A stretch of 21,515 nt of DNA. Origin: JBCBSP01 sp964550935. Lineage in GTDB: Bacteria; Pseudomonadota; Alphaproteobacteria; Caulobacterales; Maricaulaceae. Shown piece after piece: positions 13,615 through 21,229 of the stretch (its first letter is position 1; each line of letters starts with the position of its first letter). Below the pieces are notes generated by a model. The model was not told the DNA's origin and did not search any database. It saw nothing but the letters and a program-made list of their open reading frames with translations. The position numbers and the translations under genes were made by a program. Location of the stretch: assembly GCA_964550935.1 (NCBI GenBank), contig CAZKBB010000049.1:1-21515 (forward strand). Reading direction: 5' to 3'.

Positions 13615-13644
13615 GCCATAAGTTGACGTTCACGTCAACGTCAA
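13615..13644 (-). promoter_or_regulatory. merR-fad operon promoter with palindromic operator in the spacer
   Basis: On the - strand a -35 TTGACG (13644-13639) is followed by 18 bases and a weak -10 TATGGC (13620-13615). The spacer is almost entirely the palindrome GTTGACGTTCACGTCAAC (plus strand 13622-13639), with two perfect 8-bp arms around 2 bases. An operator within the -35/-10 spacer is the classical MerR arrangement. An extra ACGTCAA half-site repeats at 13638-13644. The site is about 100 bases upstream of the divergent secreted-protein gene, so that gene could also be affected. Confidence 0.72.
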
Positions 13645-13736
13645 TTCGGGTTAACGGCGCCGGCCGCGCATGCGGCGTCTTGACCCGGCGCGCGGGCCGG
13701 GCTCGCATCGCGCATCACGCCTTAAGGAGGTCCGCC

Positions 13737-15383
13737 ATGGCGACCGCCCGCACCTCGTCTGCTCTTGCTCTCGCGCTCGCCGCCGTCGCCTGTGTCGCGT
13801 GCGCCGCCGCAGCCGGCGCTCAGGACGCAACGCCTTCGCTCGGCCCTCATCTGGACGGCGCCGCCTATACGCAGGCGCGCGGCGGGTTCGAGGGCGCCGC
13901 GCAGGTCAAATGGACACGCGAGACGGGAGAGATCGACGCTGAGCCGGAGGCGAGCGAGGCGCGCGCGCTCACCGTCGGGCCGGGCTACGCCTTCGAGGCC
14001 GAGGCCGCCACCCTCTACGACTTCGCCCAGGCGCGTCTGGTCTCGCTGCAGGACGGGGGCGCGATGGCGAACACCGCCCTGCACGCGGAAGTCCGCCGCC
14101 GGCTCGACATCTACACCGCGCTCTCCGACGGGGGCCGGCGGGACCTGATCGCCTTTGGGGCGGCCGGCGAGTTTGATCGCTTCTGGCTCGAGGCCGCGAT
14201 GGGCCTTCGCAGCGAGCCGGCCGAGCTCGTCGTCGAGGCGAGCGAGGGCGCCGTCAGGGTGCGCCGGTCGCGGGCCACACGCGTGATCGCGCAGAGCGAA
14301 GCCGGGGACTGCTTTGCGGCTTTGGCTCCAGCGGCGCGCGCGGCCGTGGCGGGCTGGATGCGTTTTGCCTGGCCGCTCCACCCGGACGTGTTCGACACGC
14401 TGGTGGACCCGGATGATCCGCCCTGCTCGGCCGGCTTCATCGTCTACAGTCCCGAAAGCCCCGAGGGCCGTCAGGAGCGCTGGTCGGCGTCGCCGGCCGC
14501 GCCGGCGGACGGCTTCGACCCGTTAAGCGGCGCCGCGCCGGCGCCGCCGGGGCCGCAGGCGCTTACCGGTCAGGCCGCCGCAGCCGGCTTCGCCGCCGCG
14601 CGCGGAGAGATCGCCGCGCCCTCGCCCGGCGATTTCGCGCTCGAGGCGCGCGCTTTCGACCAGTCCGGCGATGCAGCCGGCGCGCTTTTGACGATCCTGC
14701 GAGAGAGCGCCCATTTCGGCCCCTGCCCCGATCAAGCGCTCGGCTCGGCGCGCCTGGCCTGCACGCTTTTGACCCCGCTGACCCAACGCACCGGCGCAGC
14801 GCCGGACCTGTCGCGCGTGCGCACCGGCGTCGCTGCGGCCGGCGCCGACAGGCCCGAAGCGGCGGTGGAGGCGCTGAAGCCGGAGCTGTCGCGCGAGGGC
14901 CCGGCCGGGGCGGCCGCGCGCACGCTCGTGGCCGGCGCGCTCGTCGCCTGGGGGCGCGAGGGTCTGGAGGCCCATCGCGATCTCGACCCGGCCCGGCTCC
15001 TGGCCGAAGCGATCGCGCTCGATCCTTTCGCGCCGGAGGCTTACTGGCGCCTCGGCGAGCGGTTTCTCGCCGCCGGCGACGCGCTGACGGCTTGGGGCTT
15101 TTTCGATCTCGGCCGCGCGCTTCCGGGCCGCGACGCGACGCCGTCTCTGGCCCGCCTGGCCGAGCAGGAGGCGCGGCTGGAAGCGCTCGCGCCGGCCTTC
15201 TTCGCGCCGGCTCCCGAGCCGGCTGAGTCTGAGCCCCCGACGCCGGTGGAAGCGGCGCGCGAGTCAGTTGAAGAACCGCCACAGGAGGCTCCGCTGAACG
15301 AAGCGCCCGCCCTGATCGAGACTGGCCCGGGCGAGCCTGGCCCGGGCGCCCTGCTTGACGGGCTCTGGCCGCGCCTGCCGTGA
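13737..15383 (+). CDS. Secreted alanine-rich protein of unknown function with TPR-like C-terminal half
   Basis: I do not recognise the family. The 548-residue protein starts with a signal peptide (MATARTSSALALALAAVACV..., likely cut after AGA before QD), so it is probably periplasmic. The Cys-containing AVACVAC does not form a convincing lipobox. The N-terminal half (about 30-270) is mixed and Ala/Glu/Arg-rich, with FWLEAAMGLRSEPAELVVEA and LHPDVFDTLVDPDDPPCSAG. Paired helices after about residue 310 resemble tetratricopeptide repeats (FALEARAFDQSGDAAGALLTIL, AIALDPFAPEAYWRLGERFL). The tail is Pro/Glu-rich. The ATG at 13737 has AAGGAGG at 13724-13730; an upstream in-frame extension to 13623 would cover the merR operator. 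It is divergent from merR and precedes podJ, so an envelope or polarity role is possible but unproven. Confidence 0.8.
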   Translation: MATARTSSALALALAAVACVACAAAAGAQDATPSLGPHLDGAAYTQARGGFEGAAQVKWTRETGEIDAEPEASEARALTVGPGYAFEAEAATLYDFAQARLVSLQDGGAMANTALHAEVRRRLDIYTALSDGGRRDLIAFGAAGEFDRFWLEAAMGLRSEPAELVVEASEGAVRVRRSRATRVIAQSEAGDCFAALAPAARAAVAGWMRFAWPLHPDVFDTLVDPDDPPCSAGFIVYSPESPEGRQERWSASPAAPADGFDPLSGAAPAPPGPQALTGQAAAAGFAAARGEIAAPSPGDFALEARAFDQSGDAAGALLTILRESAHFGPCPDQALGSARLACTLLTPLTQRTGAAPDLSRVRTGVAAAGADRPEAAVEALKPELSREGPAGAAARTLVAGALVAWGREGLEAHRDLDPARLLAEAIALDPFAPEAYWRLGERFLAAGDALTAWGFFDLGRALPGRDATPSLARLAEQEARLEALAPAFFAPAPEPAESEPPTPVEAARESVEEPPQEAPLNEAPALIETGPGEPGPGALLDGLWPRLP

Positions 15384-15401
15384 GCGCGCCTGTCCGTAAA
15401 C

Positions 15402-15406
15402 GAATC
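15402..15406. promoter_or_regulatory. GANTC (CcrM) site upstream of podJ; two more at 15594-15598 and 15603-15607
   Basis: GAATC at 15402-15406, plus GAGTC at 15594-15598 and 15603-15607 straddling the podJ start. GANTC is the target of the cell-cycle methyltransferase CcrM, and methylated sites recruit GcrA in Caulobacterales. Two sites 9 bases apart at a start codon are unlikely to be trivial, although each is only a 4-base-specific motif. Confidence 0.5.
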
Positions 15407-15436
15407 CTGAGCGCTCTCGACGCGCGTTTAGGAAAG

Positions 15437-15455
15437 TTTACGCGGTCTTAACCGC
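15437..15455 (+). promoter_or_regulatory. CtrA-like box 1 upstream of podJ
   Basis: TTTA, seven bases, then TTAACCGC (15448-15455). The CtrA consensus is TTAA-N7-TTAA with a frequent CC after the second half, so the match has one mismatch, in the first half. It shares TTTAC at the left and TTAACCGC at the right with box 2. Confidence 0.6.
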
Positions 15456-15514
15456 GCCGCCCGCCTTACTGGCGCAGCGTGCGGACTGAGCGGCGGGACA
15501 CCCCCGTGGATAAG

Positions 15515-15523
15515 TGTGGAAAC
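15515..15523 (-). promoter_or_regulatory. DnaA-box-like site upstream of podJ
   Basis: TTATCCACG on the - strand matches 8 of 9 positions of the DnaA box TTATNCACA. It is followed at 15523-15536 by the inverted repeat AGTGT-GGAA-ACACT. DnaA is known to stimulate podJ transcription in Caulobacter crescentus, which makes the location meaningful. Confidence 0.5.
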
Positions 15524-15549
15524 ACTACATCTGGGGGCTGCGCTGTTGG

Positions 15550-15568
15550 TTTACACAAGATTAACCGC
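15550..15568 (+). promoter_or_regulatory. CtrA-like box 2 upstream of podJ
   Basis: TTTACACAAGATTAACCGC is TTTA, seven bases, then TTAACCGC. It repeats the layout and flanks of box 1, 113 bases away, and ends 32 bases before the GTG start of podJ. It is well placed to overlap the core promoter, either as an activator or a repressor site. Confidence 0.6.
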
Positions 15569-15600
15569 TCCGCTACCGTCGCTCAAAGTGCGGGAGTCGT

Positions 15601-18600
15601 GTGAGTCGGATGCCGGTCGGGTCGCCATGGAGTGTGAAGGGGATTGATCCCCGCGCCCGAGCCGTGGCCAAGAGCGCGGCCCGGCGCGACGGGCTGACTC
15701 TCGGCGAGTGGCTGAACCGCGTCATTCTCGACGATAACGAGGACGAGCCCGACTGGGCGCGCCGCGCCGCGACCTTCCCCGGCTTCGCCCAGGCCGGCGG
15801 CGGCGGGGGTGGGGATGACGGCGAAGAGGATGTGCTGGGCGCGATGGTGGAGCGGCTTGGCGAGCGCCTCGACGCGACCGAGCAGCGCTCCTCCATGGCG
15901 CTCAACGGGGTTGATCACGCGATCCTCTCGCTCGCGCGCCGGCTGGAGGCGCTTGAAGACGCGCGCGAGGACGCCGGCGAGGACGGCGAGGAGCGCTTCA
16001 CCCGCCTGCGCGAGGCTCAGGACGAGGCGCTGGAGCGCATCCGCCGGCTTGAAAAGGACGGGCCTGGCGGCGGCGAGGCGCTCAAAGCCGTCGAGACCGC
16101 GCTCGGCAAGGTGGCGCGCCGGCTCTACGAGACCGAGCAGGGCGTGCGCGCGGAGATGGACGAGTTCTCCTCGCGCGAGCTGCGACAGGCGAAGAACACC
16201 GAACGCGCCCTGAGAACGCTCGACGGGCGGGTGAAGGACGGGCTGCAGCGCGAACGCGCCGAGCGGTCCGCGCTTCAGGACCGCATCGATGCGGCCCGCG
16301 GCGAGGCAGGCGAGGCCAAGCGGCGCGCCGAGGAGACCAAGCGCTCGAGCGCGCGGGCCCTCTCCGCCCTCGCCTCCACCCAGGAGCGCGTCTCCGACCG
16401 GCTTCAGGCGCTGGAACGCGAGACCGAGGGCAAGCTGTCGCGCGAGGTGTTCGAGAGCCGGTTCCAGGCGCTGTCGAACGAGTTGGCGAGCACCGTGCGC
16501 GAGACCCGGCTTCAGCTCTCCAGCGAGGTGGAGCGCGCCAGCGGCTCGCCGCGCGAGATCGAGCGCGCGCTCGCCTCCGCCGAGACGCGAATGCAGGCCG
16601 CCGAGCAGCGCCACGCCGACGCCATCGCGCGCATCGGCCAGGAAATCGAGCGTCTGGCCCACGCCGTCGACCGGCGACTGTCCGAAACCGAGCGCAAGGC
16701 GGAACTGCGCGAGAGCGCTGCTGACGGACGGCGCGCACGCGCCGATCTCGATCAGCGCCTTGACCATGTGCGCCGCGAGAACGCGGATGCGGTCAAGCGC
16801 ATCGGCGAGCAGGTCGCCAAGCTTGGCGCGAATCTCGCCGAGCGGGTAAACCGGTCCGAACAGCGCTCGGCCGCGGCCGTGGAGGCGGCGGGCGAGCGTA
16901 TGGCCGATATGGTGGAGAAGCTGGACAGCCGCCGCTCTGCGCCCGGCGAGGCCGATCTGGACGCGCGCATCCGCGCCTCCGAAGCCCGCACGGCGGAGCG
17001 CATCGAAGCCGCGCTCGCCAAGGTGGGCGAACGGCTCGAAGGCGCGCGCGAGGAGACCGCCGAGGCGCTCTCCCCGGTCCAGCGCGCCATGACTGCGCTC
17101 GCCGACCGGCTGGAGGCGATCGAACGCGCCGCCCCGCGCGGCGCCGGGGAGGCCGAAGCCCCCGACGCCTCGCAAGCGCCCGCCATCGCCGCGCCGGATT
17201 TCTCGACCCCGCTGCCGCCCGCGCCAGGGCTGGAGCGCGATGGTTTCGACGACGACGCCTTCGAGGCCGGCGCCGACTTCGAATACGTCGCCGAGGACGC
17301 TCCCGCCGCGCAAGCTTCGCCCGACGCCTTCGTCGTCACCGCGCCTGACCCGGATTTCACGCCTGACCCGGACCCGGCGCCTGAACCGGAAAAGCGTCCC
17401 GCCAAGCGGCCCGTGCGCCTTGGCGCGACGGCGGACGCCGACTTCATCGCCTCGGCGCGGGCGAGCGCGCGCAAGTCCGGCGGCCGGTCCGATTACGCGC
17501 GCTTTGAGCCCGACCGGGAGGCGAGCGCCGGCTCGGGCCGGGCGCGCGCGGTCCTGATCGCGGCGAGCGTGGCCGGCTTCCTCGCGATCGGGGCGGCCGC
17601 CGGGCTCTTGGTCATCGATGCGCAGTCAACGCCAGAGCGCGCCGACGCGGCCTCCCTGTCCAGCGTCTTCGCCGATCCGGCCCCCGCCTCCGCCGTGCCC
17701 GCCAACCCGTCCTCCGAGCTTGATCCTGCAGCGGCGCCCTCGCCCCCCTCGAGCGCGCCCGAGCCCGCCGGCGCCGAAGCGGCTGAGGCCGATCCGGCCG
17801 CCGGCGGCGTCGACCCGGCGGCGGTGGAGGCCGGCGCGGTCGAACCGGTTCAGGTCTCCAACCCCGCGCCTGAAGCGGCGGTGCAGCCCGCGATAGCGGC
17901 CGGCCCGGTCACGCTGCAGGACGCCGCGCGCGCTGGCGATCCTGTCGCGCGCTATCAACTGGCGCTGAACCGCGCCGACGCGGGCGACGCCGAGGGCGCG
18001 GCGGCCTTGATGCGCCGCGCCGCCGAACAGGGCGTGCCCGACGCGCAATACCGCTACGCGAAGATGCTGGAGGCCGGGACCGGGGCGCGGCGCGATCTGG
18101 ATGCGGCTCTGGACTGGACCCTGCGCGCGGCCGAAGATGGTCATGGGCGCGCCATGCACAACGCCGGCGTGATGTACGCCACGGGCCTCGCCGGCGCTGA
18201 AAACTATGATGAAGCCGCGCGCTGGTTTCAGGAGGCCGCCTTGCACGGCGTGCGCGACAGCCAGTTCAACCTCGCCCTGTTCTTCGAGCAGGGGCTCGGC
18301 GTGCCTGAGAGCCTGCCCGACGCCTACGCCTGGTTCCTGATCGCCGGGGCGGGCGGAGACGGTGCGGCGAGCGAGCGCGCCGAAGCGCTGCGCCGCGACG
18401 TCCCCGCGCAAGCCCGCGCCCAGGCCGACGCGGCCGCGCAGAATTTCTCCCCCCGCCCGCTTGATCCGGAAGCACAGGGCCGCTACCCGCCCCAGCCCTG
18501 GGAGACCGGCGTGGCCGCGCCCGCCGTGGCGCGCGCCCAGGGCCTGCTCGCCGCGCTGGGGTATGAGGCGGGCGCGCCGGACGGGGCCTACGGCCCGCGC

Positions 18601-18705
18601 ACGCGGCGCGCCGTGGCGCGCTATCAAAGCGATGAGGGCCTTGAAGAGACCGGCGTGATCGACGATGCGTTGATCGCCCGGCTCGAACGCGCCGCGCCGC
18701 AATAG
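15601..18705 (+). CDS. podJ: PodJ-like polar localization factor (coiled coil, TM, Sel1 repeats, peptidoglycan-binding domain)
   Basis: A scaffold that organises the flagellated pole and pili in Caulobacter relatives. It has 1034 residues, close to Caulobacter PodJ. The N-terminal signature PWSVKGIDPRARAVAK followed by SAARRDGLTLGEWLNR (about residues 8-40) is the conserved PodJ start. Coiled coils run from about 85 to 520, rich in Glu/Arg/Ala heptads. A Pro/Asp-rich linker (about 530-600) and a single membrane segment (about 650-672, AVLIAASVAGFLAIGAAAGLL) follow. A periplasmic Pro/Ala stretch leads to Sel1-like repeats from about 770 (RYQLALNRADAGDAEGAAAL, AQYRYAKMLEAGTGARRDL) and a C-terminal peptidoglycan-binding fold at about 975-1030 (AQGLLAALGY, DGAYGPRTRRAVARYQ). 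The start may be GTG 15601 (GGGAG close upstream) or ATG 15610. The promoter region carries cell-cycle motifs. Confidence 0.9.
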   Translation: MSRMPVGSPWSVKGIDPRARAVAKSAARRDGLTLGEWLNRVILDDNEDEPDWARRAATFPGFAQAGGGGGGDDGEEDVLGAMVERLGERLDATEQRSSMALNGVDHAILSLARRLEALEDAREDAGEDGEERFTRLREAQDEALERIRRLEKDGPGGGEALKAVETALGKVARRLYETEQGVRAEMDEFSSRELRQAKNTERALRTLDGRVKDGLQRERAERSALQDRIDAARGEAGEAKRRAEETKRSSARALSALASTQERVSDRLQALERETEGKLSREVFESRFQALSNELASTVRETRLQLSSEVERASGSPREIERALASAETRMQAAEQRHADAIARIGQEIERLAHAVDRRLSETERKAELRESAADGRRARADLDQRLDHVRRENADAVKRIGEQVAKLGANLAERVNRSEQRSAAAVEAAGERMADMVEKLDSRRSAPGEADLDARIRASEARTAERIEAALAKVGERLEGAREETAEALSPVQRAMTALADRLEAIERAAPRGAGEAEAPDASQAPAIAAPDFSTPLPPAPGLERDGFDDDAFEAGADFEYVAEDAPAAQASPDAFVVTAPDPDFTPDPDPAPEPEKRPAKRPVRLGATADADFIASARASARKSGGRSDYARFEPDREASAGSGRARAVLIAASVAGFLAIGAAAGLLVIDAQSTPERADAASLSSVFADPAPASAVPANPSSELDPAAAPSPPSSAPEPAGAEAAEADPAAGGVDPAAVEAGAVEPVQVSNPAPEAAVQPAIAAGPVTLQDAARAGDPVARYQLALNRADAGDAEGAAALMRRAAEQGVPDAQYRYAKMLEAGTGARRDLDAALDWTLRAAEDGHGRAMHNAGVMYATGLAGAENYDEAARWFQEAALHGVRDSQFNLALFFEQGLGVPESLPDAYAWFLIAGAGGDGAASERAEALRRDVPAQARAQADAAAQNFSPRPLDPEAQGRYPPQPWETGVAAPAVARAQGLLAALGYEAGAPDGAYGPRTRRAVARYQSDEGLEETGVIDDALIARLERAAPQ

Positions 18706-18718
18706 GCGGCCGCGCGCG

Positions 18719-19666
18719 ATGCAGCTCTACCTGCCCATCGCCGAAATCTCCGTGAACCTGTTCCTGATCCTGGGCCTCGGCCTGGCGGTCGGCTTTCTCT
18801 CAGGCATGTTCGGCGTGGGCGGGGGGTTCCTCTTAACGCCCATCCTGATCTTCATCGGCGTGCCGCCCGCCGTGGCGGTGTCCACCCAGGCCAACCAGAT
18901 CGTCGCCTCTTCGGCTTCAGGCGCGCTGGCGCACTTCAGGCGACGATCGCTGGACGTGAAGATGGGGCTCGTCCTGCTCTCCGGGGGCGTGTTCGGCTCT
19001 GTGGCGGGCGTACAGCTCTTCTCCATTCTGCAGGCGATGGGTCAGATCGATCTGGTGATTTCGCTCGCCTATGTGGGCTTTCTGGGCGTCATCGGCGGGC
19101 TGATGTTCATCGAGAGCCTCGCGGCGATCCGGCGGCGCATGAAGGGGCCGCAAGGCGCCGGGACGGGCGTGCGCCGGCGCAAGCGGCGCTGGATCGACCG
19201 GCTGCCGCTGAAGACGCGCTTTCCCGTCTCCGGGATGTATCTCAGCGTCATCCCGGTGGTGGCGATCGGCTTCCTCGTGGGCGCGCTCGCCGCGATCATG
19301 GGCGTCGGGGGCGGCTTCGTCATGGTCCCGGCGATGATCTACATCCTGCGCATGCCCACGAACGTCGTCGTGGGCACCTCGCTGTTCCAGATCCTGTTCG
19401 TGACCGCGCTCACCGCCTTCCTGCACGCGGCCCAGAACCAGACCGTGGACGTGATGCTCGCGGCGCTGCTCATCCTGGGCTCGGTCGTCGGCGCGCAGGC
19501 CGGGGCGCGCTACGGGGCGCGCATCCGGGCTGAAGAGCTGCGCGTCGGGCTCGCCGCGATGGTGCTCGCGGTCGCGGTCAAGCTCGCCTTCGACCTCGCC
19601 GCGACGCCGCCGGATCTCTACGAGCTGATCGAGACCGCCGCCCTCATGTCGGGAGCGCGCGCATGA
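18719..19666 (+). CDS. TauE/SafE family sulfite/sulfonate exporter-like permease
   Basis: A 315-residue inner-membrane protein of the TauE/SafE (DUF81) family, whose members export sulfite or organosulfur anions or are uncharacterised. The two-fold family motif is present in both halves: GFLSGMFGVGGGFLLTP (about residues 25-41) and VGALAAIMGVGGGFVMVPAM (about 187-206). About 7-8 hydrophobic segments are visible, separated by a basic cytoplasmic loop (GVRRRKRRWIDR). It begins 13 bases after podJ and its stop overlaps the next start as ATGA, so it is translationally coupled to the TIGR02186 gene. The substrate cannot be deduced; sulfur-compound transport is inferred from the family. Confidence 0.93.
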   Translation: MQLYLPIAEISVNLFLILGLGLAVGFLSGMFGVGGGFLLTPILIFIGVPPAVAVSTQANQIVASSASGALAHFRRRSLDVKMGLVLLSGGVFGSVAGVQLFSILQAMGQIDLVISLAYVGFLGVIGGLMFIESLAAIRRRMKGPQGAGTGVRRRKRRWIDRLPLKTRFPVSGMYLSVIPVVAIGFLVGALAAIMGVGGGFVMVPAMIYILRMPTNVVVGTSLFQILFVTALTAFLHAAQNQTVDVMLAALLILGSVVGAQAGARYGARIRAEELRVGLAAMVLAVAVKLAFDLAATPPDLYELIETAALMSGARA

Positions 19667-20478
19667 AGACGCTCGCGCTTCTTGCCCTCACCGCTTCCCT
19701 GGCCTCAGCCGACGCCGGCGCGGCGCCGCCCGAAGGCGCCCCGCCGGAGGCCGACATCGTCGCCGCGCTGACCGAGGACGTGGTGGAGATCCGCTCCAAC
19801 TTCGCCGGCGCGGAGCTGGTGCTGTACGGCGCTGCGCGCGGCCTGCAAGAGGGCGACGACATCGCGGTCGTGGTGCGCGGGCCGGAGCGCGAGCTGCGCG
19901 TCATGCGCAAGGACCGCGTGGCTGGCATCTGGATCAACCGCGCGCCGGTGCGCTTTGAGGGCGTGCCGGGCTATTACGCCGTCGCATCGACCCGGCCCGT
20001 GGAGGCGTTCGCCACCTTCTCCGCGATGCGCCGCAATGAGATCGGCGCCGAGCACGTGCGCCTCAGCGCGCCGGAGACCGAGCGCACCGAAACCCGCTTC
20101 GGGGTGACCGACGTGCGCGTGTCCGATCTGGGCGCTGAGATCGTGGATTATCGCGCCGCCATTGTGCGGTCGAAGGCGCGCGACGGACTGTTCCTGGAGG
20201 CCCCTGAAGGCGTGGAGCTGCTCGAAGGCGGTCTGTTCCGCGCCGAGGTCCGCCTGCCGCCTGAAACGCCCGTCGGGCGCTATGACGCCGACGTTTATCT
20301 GTTCCGCGACGGCGCGCCAGCGGCGACCCGGCGCGCCACGCTGGAGGTGCGCAAGGCCGGGGTGGAGCGCGCGCTCTATGAGCTCGCCCATCAGCAGCCG
20401 GTGCTCTACGGGCTCCTTGCGGTGATCTTCGCGGCCTTGTCAGGATGGGGCGCGGCGGAGATGTTCAGACGGCGCTGA
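19663..20478 (+). CDS. TIGR02186 family membrane-anchored periplasmic protein
   Basis: A 271-residue protein matching the TIGR02186 (alphaproteobacterial transmembrane) family. An N-terminal signal sequence (MKTLALLALTASLASADAGA) is followed by a beta-rich periplasmic domain with VEIRSNFAGAELVLYGA, DIAVVVRGPERELRVMRKDRVAGIWIN and the FEGVPGYYAVASTRP segment. One C-terminal membrane helix (about 244-263, PVLYGLLAVIFAALSGWGA) ends in FRRR, so the bulk is periplasmic. The start overlaps the tauE-like stop (ATGA). TauE-type permeases and TIGR02186 proteins commonly occur side by side in Alphaproteobacteria, which suggests one functional unit, perhaps an accessory subunit of the exporter. The molecular function is unknown. 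Confidence 0.9.
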   Translation: MKTLALLALTASLASADAGAAPPEGAPPEADIVAALTEDVVEIRSNFAGAELVLYGAARGLQEGDDIAVVVRGPERELRVMRKDRVAGIWINRAPVRFEGVPGYYAVASTRPVEAFATFSAMRRNEIGAEHVRLSAPETERTETRFGVTDVRVSDLGAEIVDYRAAIVRSKARDGLFLEAPEGVELLEGGLFRAEVRLPPETPVGRYDADVYLFRDGAPAATRRATLEVRKAGVERALYELAHQQPVLYGLLAVIFAALSGWGAAEMFRRR

Positions 20479-20518
20479 TCGGCCCTTTCGCCGCGACAGA
20501 CCTGAAGGAGACCCGCCC

Positions 20519-21013
20519 ATGGCCCGCTTGAGCGACGCCCCCGCCACCGCCCTGATCCTGGGGTTCGGCGGCCTTATTCCCTTCGTCGGCGGCGCGATCA
20601 TGCTCGCGCTCGGCGGTCCGGCCGCGATCCAGGCCGCGGTGGGCCTGCCGGTCTACGCCGCGGTGATCCTGTCCTTCATGGCCGGCGGGCGATGGGCGGG
20701 CGAGCTGGTCCTGAAGGGCGACGCGCCGCGCCCTGGCGTGCTGCTCCTCGCCATCGTCCTGGCGCTGGCCGGCTGGATCGCGGTGTTGTTGCAGGTGTGG
20801 AACGGTCCCGCCCTGCCCTTCGACGGCGAGCTGGCCGGCTGGGGCGTGCTGATCGCCGGCCTCGTCATCAGCTATCTCTGGGACCGCGCGGCGGTGCGCG
20901 ACGGCGCGTTTCCCGGCTGGTACCTGCCCTTGCGCGGGCTTTTGACCGCCGGCGCGGTGATCAGCCTGGCGTTGGCGGCCTGGATTCGCTCCTCGCCGAC
21001 CTTCAGCCTGTAA
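20519..21013 (+). CDS. DUF3429 family integral membrane protein
   Basis: A 164-residue protein with about five hydrophobic segments: LILGFGGLIPFVGGAIMLAL, YAAVILSFMAGGRWAGEL, VLLLAIVLALAGWIAVLLQ, WGVLIAGLVISYLWDR, and LTAGAVISLALAAWI. The order and size match DUF3429, whose second segment normally carries a Gly-x-x-W-type motif; GGRWAGE stands at that place. The function of the family is unknown. The ATG at 20519 has AAGGAG at 20505-20510. It lies 40 bases after the TIGR02186 gene on the same strand. The last residues border a rearranged region with transposon debris, so the C-terminus may have been affected. Confidence 0.82.
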   Translation: MARLSDAPATALILGFGGLIPFVGGAIMLALGGPAAIQAAVGLPVYAAVILSFMAGGRWAGELVLKGDAPRPGVLLLAIVLALAGWIAVLLQVWNGPALPFDGELAGWGVLIAGLVISYLWDRAAVRDGAFPGWYLPLRGLLTAGAVISLALAAWIRSSPTFSL

Positions 21014-21024
21014 AGCGCTTGGGC

Positions 21025-21135
21025 GAGATCATCGTCGAGCACGATGCGGTGGCGCGGTGCGCCCGAGCGCAGCCGCGCGAACACCGCGTCAATCCGGCTG
21101 ATGGGGAGGGGCTCGACCATCGCCTTCGGCTTCAA
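21025..21135 (-). pseudogene. Fragment resembling the C-terminus of a zinc-type (MDR) alcohol dehydrogenase
   Basis: On the - strand, codons from 21135 downward read LKPKAMVEPLPISRIDAVFA then RLRSGAPRHRIVLDDDL. The pattern EPLPISRIDAVFARLRSG...HRIVL is that of the last 35 residues of medium-chain alcohol dehydrogenases, where a 'sRInevf..mr.G...R.Vl' ending is usual. There is no dehydrogenase body: upstream the sequence becomes transposase, and downstream the frame runs antisense into the DUF3429 gene with no stop at the expected place. I call it a gene remnant from sequence pattern alone. Confidence 0.45.
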
Positions 21136-21202
21136 TCGGCGGCGCCTTGCAGATCGGCTCAACGCCGGGCAGCTGGCGATGATCGTTGATGACGGCGATC
21201 AT
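21134..21202 (-). pseudogene. IS3-family orfB transposase remnant (first about 23 codons)
   Basis: From ATG 21202 the - strand reads MIAVINDHRQLPGVEPICKA then PPI. This matches the usual start of IS3-type OrfB (DDHR...GVEPICR.LPIA). Homology stops where APSTY would be expected and the sequence passes into the dehydrogenase-like fragment. The DDE catalytic domain is absent, so this part is inactive. Confidence 0.65.
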
Positions 21203-21229
21203 GGCTCGAACCGGCGGTCGAGCGCCGCC

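Noticed and set aside
15583..17313. 576-codon open frame on the - strand
   Set aside because: Exact antisense shadow of the podJ coiled-coil region; long only because stop codons are rare at this GC content.
20872..21162. Intact 96-residue gene on the - strand
   Set aside because: The frame mixes debris of a dehydrogenase tail with antisense of the DUF3429 gene, and its start is an arbitrary codon inside IS sequence; better described as a gene fragment.
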